From Firmicutes bacterium ASF500 (GTDB taxonomy: Bacteria; Bacillota; Clostridia; Oscillospirales; Oscillospiraceae): DNA of 64,000 nucleotides. Numbering within the stretch: the stretch's first letter is position 1; the number at the start of each line of letters is the position of its first letter. The notes beneath the pieces were generated by a model, which worked only from the letters and a program-made list of their open reading frames with translations, did not search any database and was not told the origin of the DNA. Both the position numbers and the translations under genes were made by a program. Shown one piece after another: positions 9,287 to 16,505 of this stretch. The stretch spans positions 1,612,001-1,676,000 of the forward strand of contig CP097573.1 of assembly GCA_000492175.2 (NCBI GenBank), in the 5' to 3' direction.

Positions 9287-9454
9287 GTGTTCACAACTCC
9301 TCAAAAGAACAACTTTCGACATGTAAAGTATAAGCTATTTTGAGGACAAACTCAACCCGCTCTTCAATAATTTTAAACTATCAAACAAATAACGGACAAT
9401 ATATGACAAAATCTCCATAATAGAGACATTCTAAGCAGAAATGGAGGACAATTT

Positions 9455-10363
9455 ATGAAATCATTGTCTAAAGCTATTACTGACTACCTTGAAGTGGGCG
9501 AATACGAACGAAAGCTTGCAGCAAATACCCTCAAGGCATATCGAATTGACTTGAGGCAATTTTCCGAGTTTACAGGCGATATGTGGCCCGACCGGGATAT
9601 CTTAAGCGAGTACATCAAGCACTTGAATCAGAACTTTGCTCCTCGCTCTGTAAAGCGGAAACTTGCAAGCATTCGGGCTTTTTTCCACGAACTCATGTTG
9701 AATGGTGTATTGAAAGAAAATCCGTTTGAAAAGCTGCATATCCGTATCCAATCCCCTAAGCAGCTTCCAAGAATTATCCCGGGCCAAATTGTCCAAAGCC
9801 TGTTGCAGGGTGCGTATGATGCCTACGACCCTAACCGCCGAGATATCTTACGGGACATCATGGTGCTGGAGCTATTGTTTAGCACTGGCCTTCGCGTGTC
9901 GGAATTGTGCGCACTGACCAAGGATACCTTTCTTTTGGAGAATCACAAACTCTGCCTGCTAGTACGTGGAAAAGGAAACAAAGAACGTGTGCTGCAAATC
10001 ACAACGCCAGAGCTGGTTCAACTTGCAAAAACTTACTTTGGTGAGTTTCAGGAAGAAATACAAGCGCATGGCTTTATATTGCTCAATAAAAGGAAAAATC
10101 CCCTTTCTCCTCAGTCAATTCGAAGAATCATTCAAAAATACTTGAAGCAAATTAGGGTAAATTACCCCATTACACCCCATATGTTCCGGCACACGTTTGC
10201 AACGTCTCTTTTGGAAGCCGGGATGGATATCCGATACATACAGGCTTTACTAGGTCATAGTTCTATTTCTACAACACAAATATACACGCATGTCGCAACA
10301 GCACAACAGACTATACTTCTGGCTGAAAAGCACCCCAGAGGAAAGATGACATTTTCACTTTAA
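9455..10363 (+). CDS. Tyrosine recombinase (XerC/D-like)
   Basis: 302 residues, preceded by GGAGG. The N-terminal SAM-like core-binding domain (about 1-90) and catalytic domain are present with Arg147 (STGLRVSEL), Lys in VRGKGNKER, the HMFRH box, the LGHSS histidine and the IYTH tyrosine. All catalytic residues seem intact. It has no excisionase or tRNA beside it. It is divergent from the SIR2-HerA operon and its stop codon is followed after six bases by the first of a long series of DNA hairpins, interrupted by an IS1182 element. It could be the recombinase that moves the defence cassette, or act on the hairpin tract; both are inference. Confidence 0.88.
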   Translation: MKSLSKAITDYLEVGEYERKLAANTLKAYRIDLRQFSEFTGDMWPDRDILSEYIKHLNQNFAPRSVKRKLASIRAFFHELMLNGVLKENPFEKLHIRIQSPKQLPRIIPGQIVQSLLQGAYDAYDPNRRDILRDIMVLELLFSTGLRVSELCALTKDTFLLENHKLCLLVRGKGNKERVLQITTPELVQLAKTYFGEFQEEIQAHGFILLNKRKNPLSPQSIRRIIQKYLKQIRVNYPITPHMFRHTFATSLLEAGMDIRYIQALLGHSSISTTQIYTHVATAQQTILLAEKHPRGKMTFSL

Positions 10364-11905
10364 TCGCACAGGCCGCCGATTAACCGGCGGCCTCAGCTTG
10401 TCGAAAAATGGCCTGTCTGGTAATGAAGCCAGACAGGGCACAACGTTAATGAGGAATAAAATGTAGGAGGAGGGTGTGGAGGAGGGCGGAGCAAAGCGCT
10501 TTCTGGCTTTCCATCTTGCCAACTTTTTGAGGTTCATGGCAGCAAATTTAAGCCTCACCCAGTTGGAAACCTGGGCCAGACCACGGTAAACGGTATAGCG
10601 CATGGCGTGTTTTTCCTTTGCATCGGCAAAAACTCGCTCAATGGTCTCTTTGCGCCTTGCATAGAGCTGCTTGTACTCCGGGGTGTACCTGGCATCATCG
10701 GCCAGTTCCTCATAGCCCTTCCAGATGTGCCGCAGGACAGTCTTTACGAAGCTTTTGGATTTTGTACATAAATGCCGGGTGGGGCACTGGGCGCAAATTT
10801 TCGGATCGCTGCAGTATTCACGGTATCCATCCCGGTTGGTGGTGCGGCAGGACAGGATGTGGTATTCCGGGCAGATCACGCAGTCATAATATTCATCATA
10901 GACGTAAGACCACCAGGGATGTCCACCCTTCATCGTCATGGGCCGCTTGTAGGCTGTAGACAATACCCGGCCATCTCGAAATACCTTTTTGCAGATATGC
11001 GGGGTCTTGTAGGCAGCGTCTGCCACCACTGTTTCCACCTCTGGAAACGATTGAATCAATTTGTCGTAAACATCGTCAAACGCCACGCTGTCATGGACAT
11101 TTCCGGGGGTGACCACTGTTTCCAATACGTAACCGCTCTTGTCACAGGCGGTATGGGCCTCATAAGCGAAGCACCGCTCGTGCTCCCCTTTGTGGAACAT
11201 TCCACTCTCCGGGTCTGTGGTGGATACCGTTACTGCTTTCTGCTTTTTCGCCTCTTTCTTCCTCCGGCTCTGCTTCTTTTTTGAGGTGTTGTCCTGTTTC
11301 TTCCCTCCAGCTTTGGGTGGTTCTTCTTCATCATCCAGTGGCTTTTTTCCATGAGCCTCCCGGTCCGCGTTCACTTCCGCCAGCAGTTCTTCCTGGTATC
11401 GTTTTGCCGCTGCTGGTACCTCCTGCTTCATTTTCTTCTTCAGATTTGCGCTGGCTTTGATGTGTGTCCCATCTATAAATACCGCCGCCGGGGTCAGTGC
11501 TCCCGCACTGCCCGCCTCCTCCAATATCCACTGAAACACCAACTCTATCGTTTCCGGAGTGTACCGGTGCCGGAAGTTGTAGCTCACCGTGGAAAAATGG
11601 GGCAGCTCCTCACTCAGCGTGTATCGCAGAAACCACCGGTATGCTACATCTGTCTGGGCTCTGCGCAGCGTTCCCCGCAAAGAGGTATTCCCATCCAAAT
11701 GCTGCAGCAATACGATTTTGAACAGCACCACTGGGTCGATGCTCCGCCGGCCCTCTTCTTTGCTGTACGACGCCTCCACGATTTTGTACAATTTCTCGAA
11801 ATCTACCGCTGCATCCACCTGCCGCAATAGATGTTCGGGCGGCACCAGGCTTTCTGTGTCCACCATTTCTATGACCCCTCGCTCATTTTTCCCTCGCTCC
11901 AACAT
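10355..11905 (-). CDS. IS1182-family transposase
   Basis: About 516 residues from the ATG at 11905; GTG at 11914 is an alternative. The N-terminal DUF772-type domain (SLVPPEHLLRQVDAAVDF, and SLRGTLRRAQTDVAYRWFL) is followed by the DDE core with AAVFIDGTHIKA, a charged Lys-rich insertion (about 185-225), VVADAAYKTP and a late ERVFADAKEKHAMR segment containing the Glu. The C-terminus holds a CxxC-type Cys cluster (CPEYH..CSDPKICAQCPTRHLC). The reading frame runs through the left terminal repeat and stops 36 bases outside the IS, so the last residues depend on the insertion site. Probably functional. Confidence 0.88.
   Translation of the reverse strand: MLERGKNERGVIEMVDTESLVPPEHLLRQVDAAVDFEKLYKIVEASYSKEEGRRSIDPVVLFKIVLLQHLDGNTSLRGTLRRAQTDVAYRWFLRYTLSEELPHFSTVSYNFRHRYTPETIELVFQWILEEAGSAGALTPAAVFIDGTHIKASANLKKKMKQEVPAAAKRYQEELLAEVNADREAHGKKPLDDEEEPPKAGGKKQDNTSKKKQSRRKKEAKKQKAVTVSTTDPESGMFHKGEHERCFAYEAHTACDKSGYVLETVVTPGNVHDSVAFDDVYDKLIQSFPEVETVVADAAYKTPHICKKVFRDGRVLSTAYKRPMTMKGGHPWWSYVYDEYYDCVICPEYHILSCRTTNRDGYREYCSDPKICAQCPTRHLCTKSKSFVKTVLRHIWKGYEELADDARYTPEYKQLYARRKETIERVFADAKEKHAMRYTVYRGLAQVSNWVRLKFAAMNLKKLARWKARKRFAPPSSTPSSYILFLINVVPCLASLPDRPFFDKLRPPVNRRPVRLK
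10370..10393 (+). terminator. GC-rich hairpin directly after the recombinase gene
   Basis: AGGCCGCCG pairs with CGGCGGCCT (9 bp, loop ATTAAC). It can serve as terminator, though the following T-run has been replaced by the IS1182 end, whose terminal repeat begins inside its 3' arm. It also resembles the hairpins on the far side of the IS. Confidence 0.6.
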
Positions 11906-11986
11906 TTCCCTCACCCCTTACTCCCTATTTTATCATCTTTACATGAAAATGTCTGCCAAAAGGCAGACTTTTTCGACAGGCTGAGG
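10391..11986 (-). mobile_element. IS1182-family insertion sequence
   Basis: Near-identical 18-base terminal inverted repeats begin CCTCAGC and contain TGTCGAAAAA (10391-10408 and 11969-11986, one mismatch). Between them is one transposase gene on the minus strand. It inserted between two hairpins. No target-site duplication is evident. Confidence 0.85.
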
Positions 11987-12266
11987 GGGAACGAAATTTC
12001 GTTCCCCCTTTGGGGGCCCTCAAAATTGAGGAGGAGGGCGGAAATTTCCGACACCCTCGCATTTCAAGAGAGGGATCAAGTTTGATCCTCTCACCATCAA
12101 ACTGAGCGACAATTCGTCACCGAGTTAACCCGTCGAATTGACGGGTTAGGTTCCGTCGCATTTCACGACGGAATGTCTAGATTGAAGCTAGGGCTGTCCA
12201 TTCTGTGGACACCCCCTTATTTCGAATGAGGGTAAAACGAACTATGTTACCGTCACGTGACCGTAA
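11984..12266. other. Tract of about ten consecutive hairpins, no gene
   Basis: A run of short inverted repeats with almost no spacing: a 26-base perfect palindrome at 11984-12009, then stems at 12018-12031, 12039-12050, 12054-12074 (alternative), 12068-12092, 12127-12147 (8 bp, loop GAATT), 12151-12173 (8 bp, loop CATTTCA), a weak one at 12177-12191, 12195-12211, 12214-12232 and 12247-12266. Stems differ in sequence, but loops are short and AT-rich, and TCGCATTTCA recurs at 12057-12066 and 12156-12165. No reading frame or known RNA was recognised. From 12267 to 12504 there is AT-rich sequence without a feature. Confidence 0.7.
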
Positions 12267-12504
12267 AATGACAGGGCTGCTTGCACATTTTTATCCCCTT
12301 ATTTTTGTCTAACCTTTTGAGGGTACTTCAAAAAAGGGGCGGCATTTTACATAATAACGGATGCCAGCCAGGTTCCACAAAAGTTTTGCACATTTTCCAC
12401 ACCTTTTTCCACATCCATTCCAGCACAACCGGGCTGGAGTCCGGGGAGTTTCAGAGGGTAAAGCGTGAAAACGTGACTTTTTCAGCGGGGACAGGGTGAC
12501 ATAA

Positions 12505-13515
12505 TTATCCCAGGGAGATGTCCCGGGTGGCGTAGGCGTTCAGGTCCCACCCGGCGGTGTGCCCCGCCTGGAGCTCGTAAAAGCCCTGACAGCCGATCAT
12601 GGCGGCGTTGTCCCCACAGTATTTCAGCTCAGGGAGAAACAGCGCGTCCCCACTGGCGGCGCAGGCCGCCTGGAGGTCGGCCCGAATGCGGCTGTTGGCG
12701 GCCACCCCGCCGGCCACGGCGATCTTGCCATAGCCCCGCTCCCGTGCGGCGGACATCACCCGGGGAACCAGGGAATCGCTCACCGCCCTTCCGAAGCTGG
12801 CGGCAAAGGCGGGCAGGTCGATGGCCTCCCCCTTCTGCTCCGCGTTGTGGATCAGGTTGAGGCTGGCGGTTTTCAGCCCAGAGAAGGACATATCCAGCTC
12901 CGCCCCCGACACATGGGCCACGGGCAGGGAGTATTTTTGGTCGTCCCCCCCCTGGGCCAGCCGGTCCATAGGCCCGCCCCCGGGGTAGCCGATGCCCAGC
13001 ACCCGGGCCACCTTGTCGAAGCACTCCCCGGCGGCGTCGTCCCGGGTCCCCCCCAGGACGGACATCTCGGTGTAGGACCGCACGTCCACAATGGCGGTGG
13101 TCCCCCCGGAGACGCACAGGCAGACGAAGGGGGGCTCCAGGCCGGGGTGGGTGATGTAGTTGGCGGCGATGTGACCCCGGACATGGTGGACGGGGATGAG
13201 GGGCAGGTCCAGGGCCAGCGCCGCCCCCTTGGCGAAGTTGACCCCCACCAGCACCGCCCCGATGAGCCCGGGGGCGTAGGTGACGGCGATGGCGTCCAGG
13301 TCGGACTTGCTCAGCCCGGCCTCAGAGACGGCTTTTTCTGCCAGCCCGGAGATGGCCTCCACATGCTTCCGGGAGGCGATCTCAGGCACCACGCCGCCGT
13401 AAATAGCGTGCATCTCGATTTGAGAGGACACACAGCTGGACAGCACTGTCCGCCCGTCCCGGACCACGGCGGCGGCGGTGTCGTCACAGGAGGATTCAAT
13501 AGCTAAAATGTTCAT
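12505..13515 (-). CDS. tsaD: tRNA N6-adenosine threonylcarbamoyltransferase
   Basis: 336 residues, the usual length of TsaD (Kae1/Gcp). The ASKHA fold start (ILAIESSCDDTAAAVV), the metal-binding motif HHVRGHIAAN and the nucleotide-binding GGVAANSRIR are all present. Transfers the threonylcarbamoyl group from TC-AMP to A37 of ANN-decoding tRNAs, together with TsaB and TsaE, in the cytoplasm. The neighbouring rimI upstream is the common bacterial arrangement (tsaE-tsaB-rimI-tsaD), but tsaB and tsaE are not in this window. Essential housekeeping gene; marks the start of the GC-rich backbone block. Confidence 0.95.
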   Translation of the reverse strand: MNILAIESSCDDTAAAVVRDGRTVLSSCVSSQIEMHAIYGGVVPEIASRKHVEAISGLAEKAVSEAGLSKSDLDAIAVTYAPGLIGAVLVGVNFAKGAALALDLPLIPVHHVRGHIAANYITHPGLEPPFVCLCVSGGTTAIVDVRSYTEMSVLGGTRDDAAGECFDKVARVLGIGYPGGGPMDRLAQGGDDQKYSLPVAHVSGAELDMSFSGLKTASLNLIHNAEQKGEAIDLPAFAASFGRAVSDSLVPRVMSAARERGYGKIAVAGGVAANSRIRADLQAACAASGDALFLPELKYCGDNAAMIGCQGFYELQAGHTAGWDLNAYATRDISLG

Positions 13516-13542
13516 AGAGACACCACTTTCAAAGGAAATAAT

Positions 13543-13618
13543 GTAGGGCGGGACGACTCGGCCCGCCGCATTTCGAAAATATGCGGTTTAACGGCGCGCA
13601 GGGGTCGTCGTGCCCTAC
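13543..13618. repeat. Intergenic palindromic repeat (GTAGGGCG..CGTGCCCTAC)
   Basis: Imperfect inverted repeat between tsaD and rimI, starting GTAGGGCGGGACGACTCGG and ending GGTCGTCGTGCCCTAC. The same motif recurs at 14094-14227 and 16351-16492. It behaves like a REP/MITE-type dispersed repeat of the chromosome and just reaches the rimI stop codon. Confidence 0.7.
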
Positions 13619-14070
13619 GGCTTCTCCCCGAACTCCCGGGTCATGATGACCGCGTCCTCCCGGGGGTGCTGGTAGTAGCCCGGGCGCAGGCCTGCCCGTT
13701 GGAAGCCGAATTTCTCATACAGGGCGATGGCGGGGGCGTTGGACTTGCGCACCTCCAGGGTGAGGAAGGCCAGGTTGGCCGCGCCGAAGCGGCAGAACAC
13801 GTCCAGCAGGGCGGAGGCAACCCCATGCCGCCGGGCGTCGGGAGTGACGGCGATGTTGTCGATATACCCCTCGTCCAGAATGGCGTGGAGCCCGGCGTAG
13901 CCCAAAATGTTGCCCGCCTCCCCGTCCTCCGCCACGATGAAGCTGGCCTGCGTATCGAAGAGGGCGTCCTCCAGCAGATTTTCGCTCCAGGGGTCGGTGA
14001 AGCACTCCCGCTCCAGGGCGGCGATCTGGGGGATATGACTGCGGTCCATAGGGACGATCTCGTAATACAT
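13615..14070 (-). CDS. rimI: Ribosomal protein S18-alanine N-acetyltransferase
   Basis: 151 residues, GNAT fold, start ATG preceded by AAAGGAG. The acetyl-CoA loop is RRHGVASALL, preceded by IDNIAVTP; LTLEVRKSNAPAIALYEKFGF is the characteristic RimI segment. Acetylates the N-terminal alanine of S18 or acts more broadly as an N-terminal acetyltransferase. Lies directly upstream of tsaD, as in many Firmicutes, separated by a palindromic repeat that overlaps its last codons. Confidence 0.9.
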   Translation of the reverse strand: MYYEIVPMDRSHIPQIAALERECFTDPWSENLLEDALFDTQASFIVAEDGEAGNILGYAGLHAILDEGYIDNIAVTPDARRHGVASALLDVFCRFGAANLAFLTLEVRKSNAPAIALYEKFGFQRAGLRPGYYQHPREDAVIMTREFGEKP

Positions 14071-14093
14071 AGGAAAACTCCTTTTTATGGTGT

Positions 14094-14227
14094 GTAGGGG
14101 CCGACGACCTCGGCGGCCCGTCTCTGTGTCATGCGGCGCGCCCCGTGCGTGTAGGGGCGGGTAATACCCGCCCGCTTCTATCGTAAGGTTGGTTGGTGTC
14201 CAGCGGGCGGATGATATCCGCCCCTAC
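14094..14227. repeat. Composite intergenic palindromic repeats
   Basis: Two or three copies of the GTAGGGGC-type repeat in tandem (GTAGGGGCCGACGACC, then GTAGGGGCGGGTAATACCCG, then GGGCGGATGATATCCGCCCC), filling the space between rimI and the CPBP protease gene. Similar to 13543-13618 and 16351-16492. Confidence 0.7.
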
Positions 14228-14904
14228 AGTATGCCAAACAGAATCAATCCGACAGAATTGGTACCCAGGTTGGCCCCCATGTGGACCAGCCAGGAGGGAA
14301 ACAGGGACCCATCCCGGTCCAGCCAGTCGAAGAGCAGTCCAGCCACCGTCAACCCGGCCACCATGAGGACAATCAGGACGGGCGACCCCCAGTTGCTGGT
14401 GATGGACACGTGGTACAGGGCAAAGGCCAGGGCGGAGAAGCCGTAGGCCAGCCTCACGTACCCCAGGCGGTACAGGGTGAGGAAGGCGAACCCCCGAAAA
14501 AAGTATTCTTCCAGCAAAGAATTACAAAACGTAATATAGAGAGCGGCCAGAGGGAAGGTCTTTTGGGTAATTCCCTCCTTCACGGCCAGGTTTTCCGGGA
14601 TAGCGGACAGGTCCAGCCAGGGGGCGAGGAGAAGGTAGCCGCCCAGCAAGAGGAGGAACACAGCCGCCGCCAAGGGGATAGCAAGCCTCAGCGCTTTATA
14701 GCCCGGACGCCGGAAGGGCCGGAGGACCGCCCGGTCCCCAGCGGCCCGGGCGTACAAGATGGCGGTTCCCCCAAAGACCACGATTTTCAGTGCGGACTTC
14801 ACCGGGTAGATGGGCCGGAGCATCCCCTCCACCCAGGCCATCACAAGACAGCCCACTATCACCAGTAGGACAGCGAAAACGGCCCGCTTTTTTGTGTCCG
14901 TCAT
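14224..14904 (-). CDS. CPBP-family intramembrane glutamic endopeptidase
   Basis: 226 residues from the ATG at 14904, which overlaps the stop of the upstream gene (TGATG). Multi-pass membrane protein (about six to eight hydrophobic segments). The CPBP/ABI motifs are NSLLEEYFFRGF (catalytic EExxxR), FALYHVSI (His) and WLVHMGANLGTN. The family includes CAAX-processing and bacteriocin-immunity-like proteases; the substrate is unknown here. Probably co-transcribed with the two upstream genes (14904-15962). Confidence 0.82.
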   Translation of the reverse strand: MTDTKKRAVFAVLLVIVGCLVMAWVEGMLRPIYPVKSALKIVVFGGTAILYARAAGDRAVLRPFRRPGYKALRLAIPLAAAVFLLLLGGYLLLAPWLDLSAIPENLAVKEGITQKTFPLAALYITFCNSLLEEYFFRGFAFLTLYRLGYVRLAYGFSALAFALYHVSITSNWGSPVLIVLMVAGLTVAGLLFDWLDRDGSLFPSWLVHMGANLGTNSVGLILFGIL

Positions 14905-15536
14905 CAGGCAATCCCTCCCAGCACCCGCTTGGCCAGCCGGCCGAAGTGGCGGGCGGTGGTATAGACGGCGTAGCGGGTGGTGGTCTGGGCCGGGTAGGCG
15001 TCCTCCCCCCACTCGCCGGAGGCGGCGGGGGCGGGACCCTCATAAATCACATAGGGGGTCAGGCGGCGCTCCAGAGAGCGGACGGTGGGGCTGTCGCCCT
15101 CGGTCACCCCGGCCAGCAGATACCGGGACAGAACGTTTTGAACAAAGGTCACGCAGGTGTGGGCCTTGGAGATGGCGGGCCGCAGATGGACCAGGGAGGC
15201 CAGGGCGGCGGGGGTGTTGTATATGTACTCCTCCCGCTCGTTCCAGAGCCGGTCTAAATAGTTGCGCAGATAGGTGAACTGGGGCTCCGGCACCTCCACC
15301 CGGCAGATCTTCACCCGGGCCGTCCCGGCGAAGGACTGATACCGCAGGATGGACTCCACCACGAAGCCGCCGTACAGGGGAATGGTCCGGTGGAGCCGGG
15401 CGAAGGTGTACATCTTGTGGATGTCCCGGCTGAGGGAGAGGGACACATGGTTGTACCGGTTCCGCGTGGCTCCCCGGATCAGCTTTCCCATCCCCGTGGG
15501 GGTGGCGGAAAAGACAATATAAATGGCGTTTTCCAC
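14904..15536 (-). CDS. Permuted papain-like (YiiX/NlpC-P60-type) hydrolase
   Basis: 210 residues, GTG start at 15536 with GGAGGG upstream. The order His first (RYNHVSLSLS, about 30) and Cys later (AHTCVTFVQNVL, about 130) is that of circularly permuted NlpC/P60 (YiiX/LRAT-like) enzymes. No signal peptide, so probably cytoplasmic. The substrate is unknown; relatives act on lipid, amide or peptide bonds. It is the middle gene of a three-gene set with two membrane proteins, which fits an envelope-related function. The catalytic assignment is inferred from motif order only. Confidence 0.55.
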   Translation of the reverse strand: MENAIYIVFSATPTGMGKLIRGATRNRYNHVSLSLSRDIHKMYTFARLHRTIPLYGGFVVESILRYQSFAGTARVKICRVEVPEPQFTYLRNYLDRLWNEREEYIYNTPAALASLVHLRPAISKAHTCVTFVQNVLSRYLLAGVTEGDSPTVRSLERRLTPYVIYEGPAPAASGEWGEDAYPAQTTTRYAVYTTARHFGRLAKRVLGGIA

Positions 15537-15548
15537 AGTGTTCCCTCC

Positions 15549-15962
15549 TTATTCCAGAATCCCCCGCCGCCGGAGAATGAGCCATGCCACCCAGGCCAGG
15601 ACGCACCCCGCCGCCGGGGCGATGGACAGAATCATCAGAAGGGCCCAGCCCAAGGTACCATGACCGGTGGCGGTGAAGAAGCCGCAGACAAACCAAAATG
15701 CCGCGCCGGCAATGGCTGCTGTGGGCAGGACGGTCACCCAGCGCCGTGTTCTTCGGCACAGCAAGAGCTGTAGGCAGAACGCCGGGACGGCGTGAAAGCC
15801 CAGGGACATCCAAAGAAGAAAGCGGCGGGCAAACCAGATTTCAAAGTGGCTCGGAGCAAACTGGACGAACTCATAAGTGAGATAGGTATAGGCCATAGCC
15901 GCGTAGGCGGGCAGGGACAGCAGAAATACGGTCAGCAGTATTTTATCGGCACGGTTTTTCAT
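15549..15962 (-). CDS. Small four-helix membrane protein, function unknown
   Basis: 137 residues from the ATG at 15962, chosen because GGAGG lies six bases upstream; the longer frame to 16007 lacks one. Four hydrophobic segments: about 8-28, 45-68, 78-100 and 108-130. A basic RRTRR loop follows the second. No family recognised. First gene of the presumed operon with the papain-like hydrolase (12-base gap) and the CPBP protease. Confidence 0.65.
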   Translation of the reverse strand: MKNRADKILLTVFLLSLPAYAAMAYTYLTYEFVQFAPSHFEIWFARRFLLWMSLGFHAVPAFCLQLLLCRRTRRWVTVLPTAAIAGAAFWFVCGFFTATGHGTLGWALLMILSIAPAAGCVLAWVAWLILRRRGILE

Positions 15963-16017
15963 GGACGACCTCCAATCCTGCGGGGCCCGGCCACCTGACC
16001 GGGCCAATTCTATCAGG

Positions 16018-16505
16018 TCATCCCCAGTGTATCAGAGAAAAACCACCTCCGCAACCGATTTGAGACAGTTGGTTGATTTTGGCGGATAAGTGGTCGAAAG
16101 TTCCGCCGTTTTCAAGGAGGGCGCCCTCGTCCCGCCCGCAGGCGTCCTGGCTCCTTTGGAAAGGAGCTGTCAGCGAAGCTGACTGAGGATTGCGTTTTGC
16201 GAAGCAAAACATACGAAGTATACTAAATTTGCACAGCCCTCGTTTGCTCCGCACATTTCGCCTGCGGCGAAATCAATCCTCCGCCCCAGTTTGCGAACTG
16301 GGGCACCTCCTTTCAAAAGGAGGCTTACCCGCTGCGGCGGGGACGGCGGATGTAGGGCGCGACGACCCCGGCGCGCCGTCTCCCGAGGGCACCCGCTCTC
16401 CGTGGACGGCGGGCCGAGTCGTCCCGCCCTACAGAGCCCTGCGGGGGTGCGTCCCTGTAGGGGCGGATATTATCCGCCCGCCGGACATCGCCTGGACCTG
16501 ACGGG
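16018..16505. repeat. Repeat-filled intergenic region
   Basis: No gene. It holds dispersed repeat units: CTCCTTTGGAAAGGAG followed by CTGTCAGCGAAGCTGAC (16151-16184), the module CCCCAGTTTGCGAACTGGGG with CTCCTTTCAAAAGGAG (16284-16323), and two GTAGGGCG/GTAGGGGCGG palindromes (16351-16434 and 16458-16482). Such repeats are spread through chromosomes of this group. Confidence 0.6.

Noticed and set aside
8300..9322. Start of the SIR2 gene at 9322
   Set aside because: No ribosome binding site there; GAGGAG precedes the ATG at 9286.
11984..12266. Hairpin tract as a CRISPR array or tandem repeat
   Set aside because: Stems are not identical, there is no constant repeat with spacers and no cas gene nearby.
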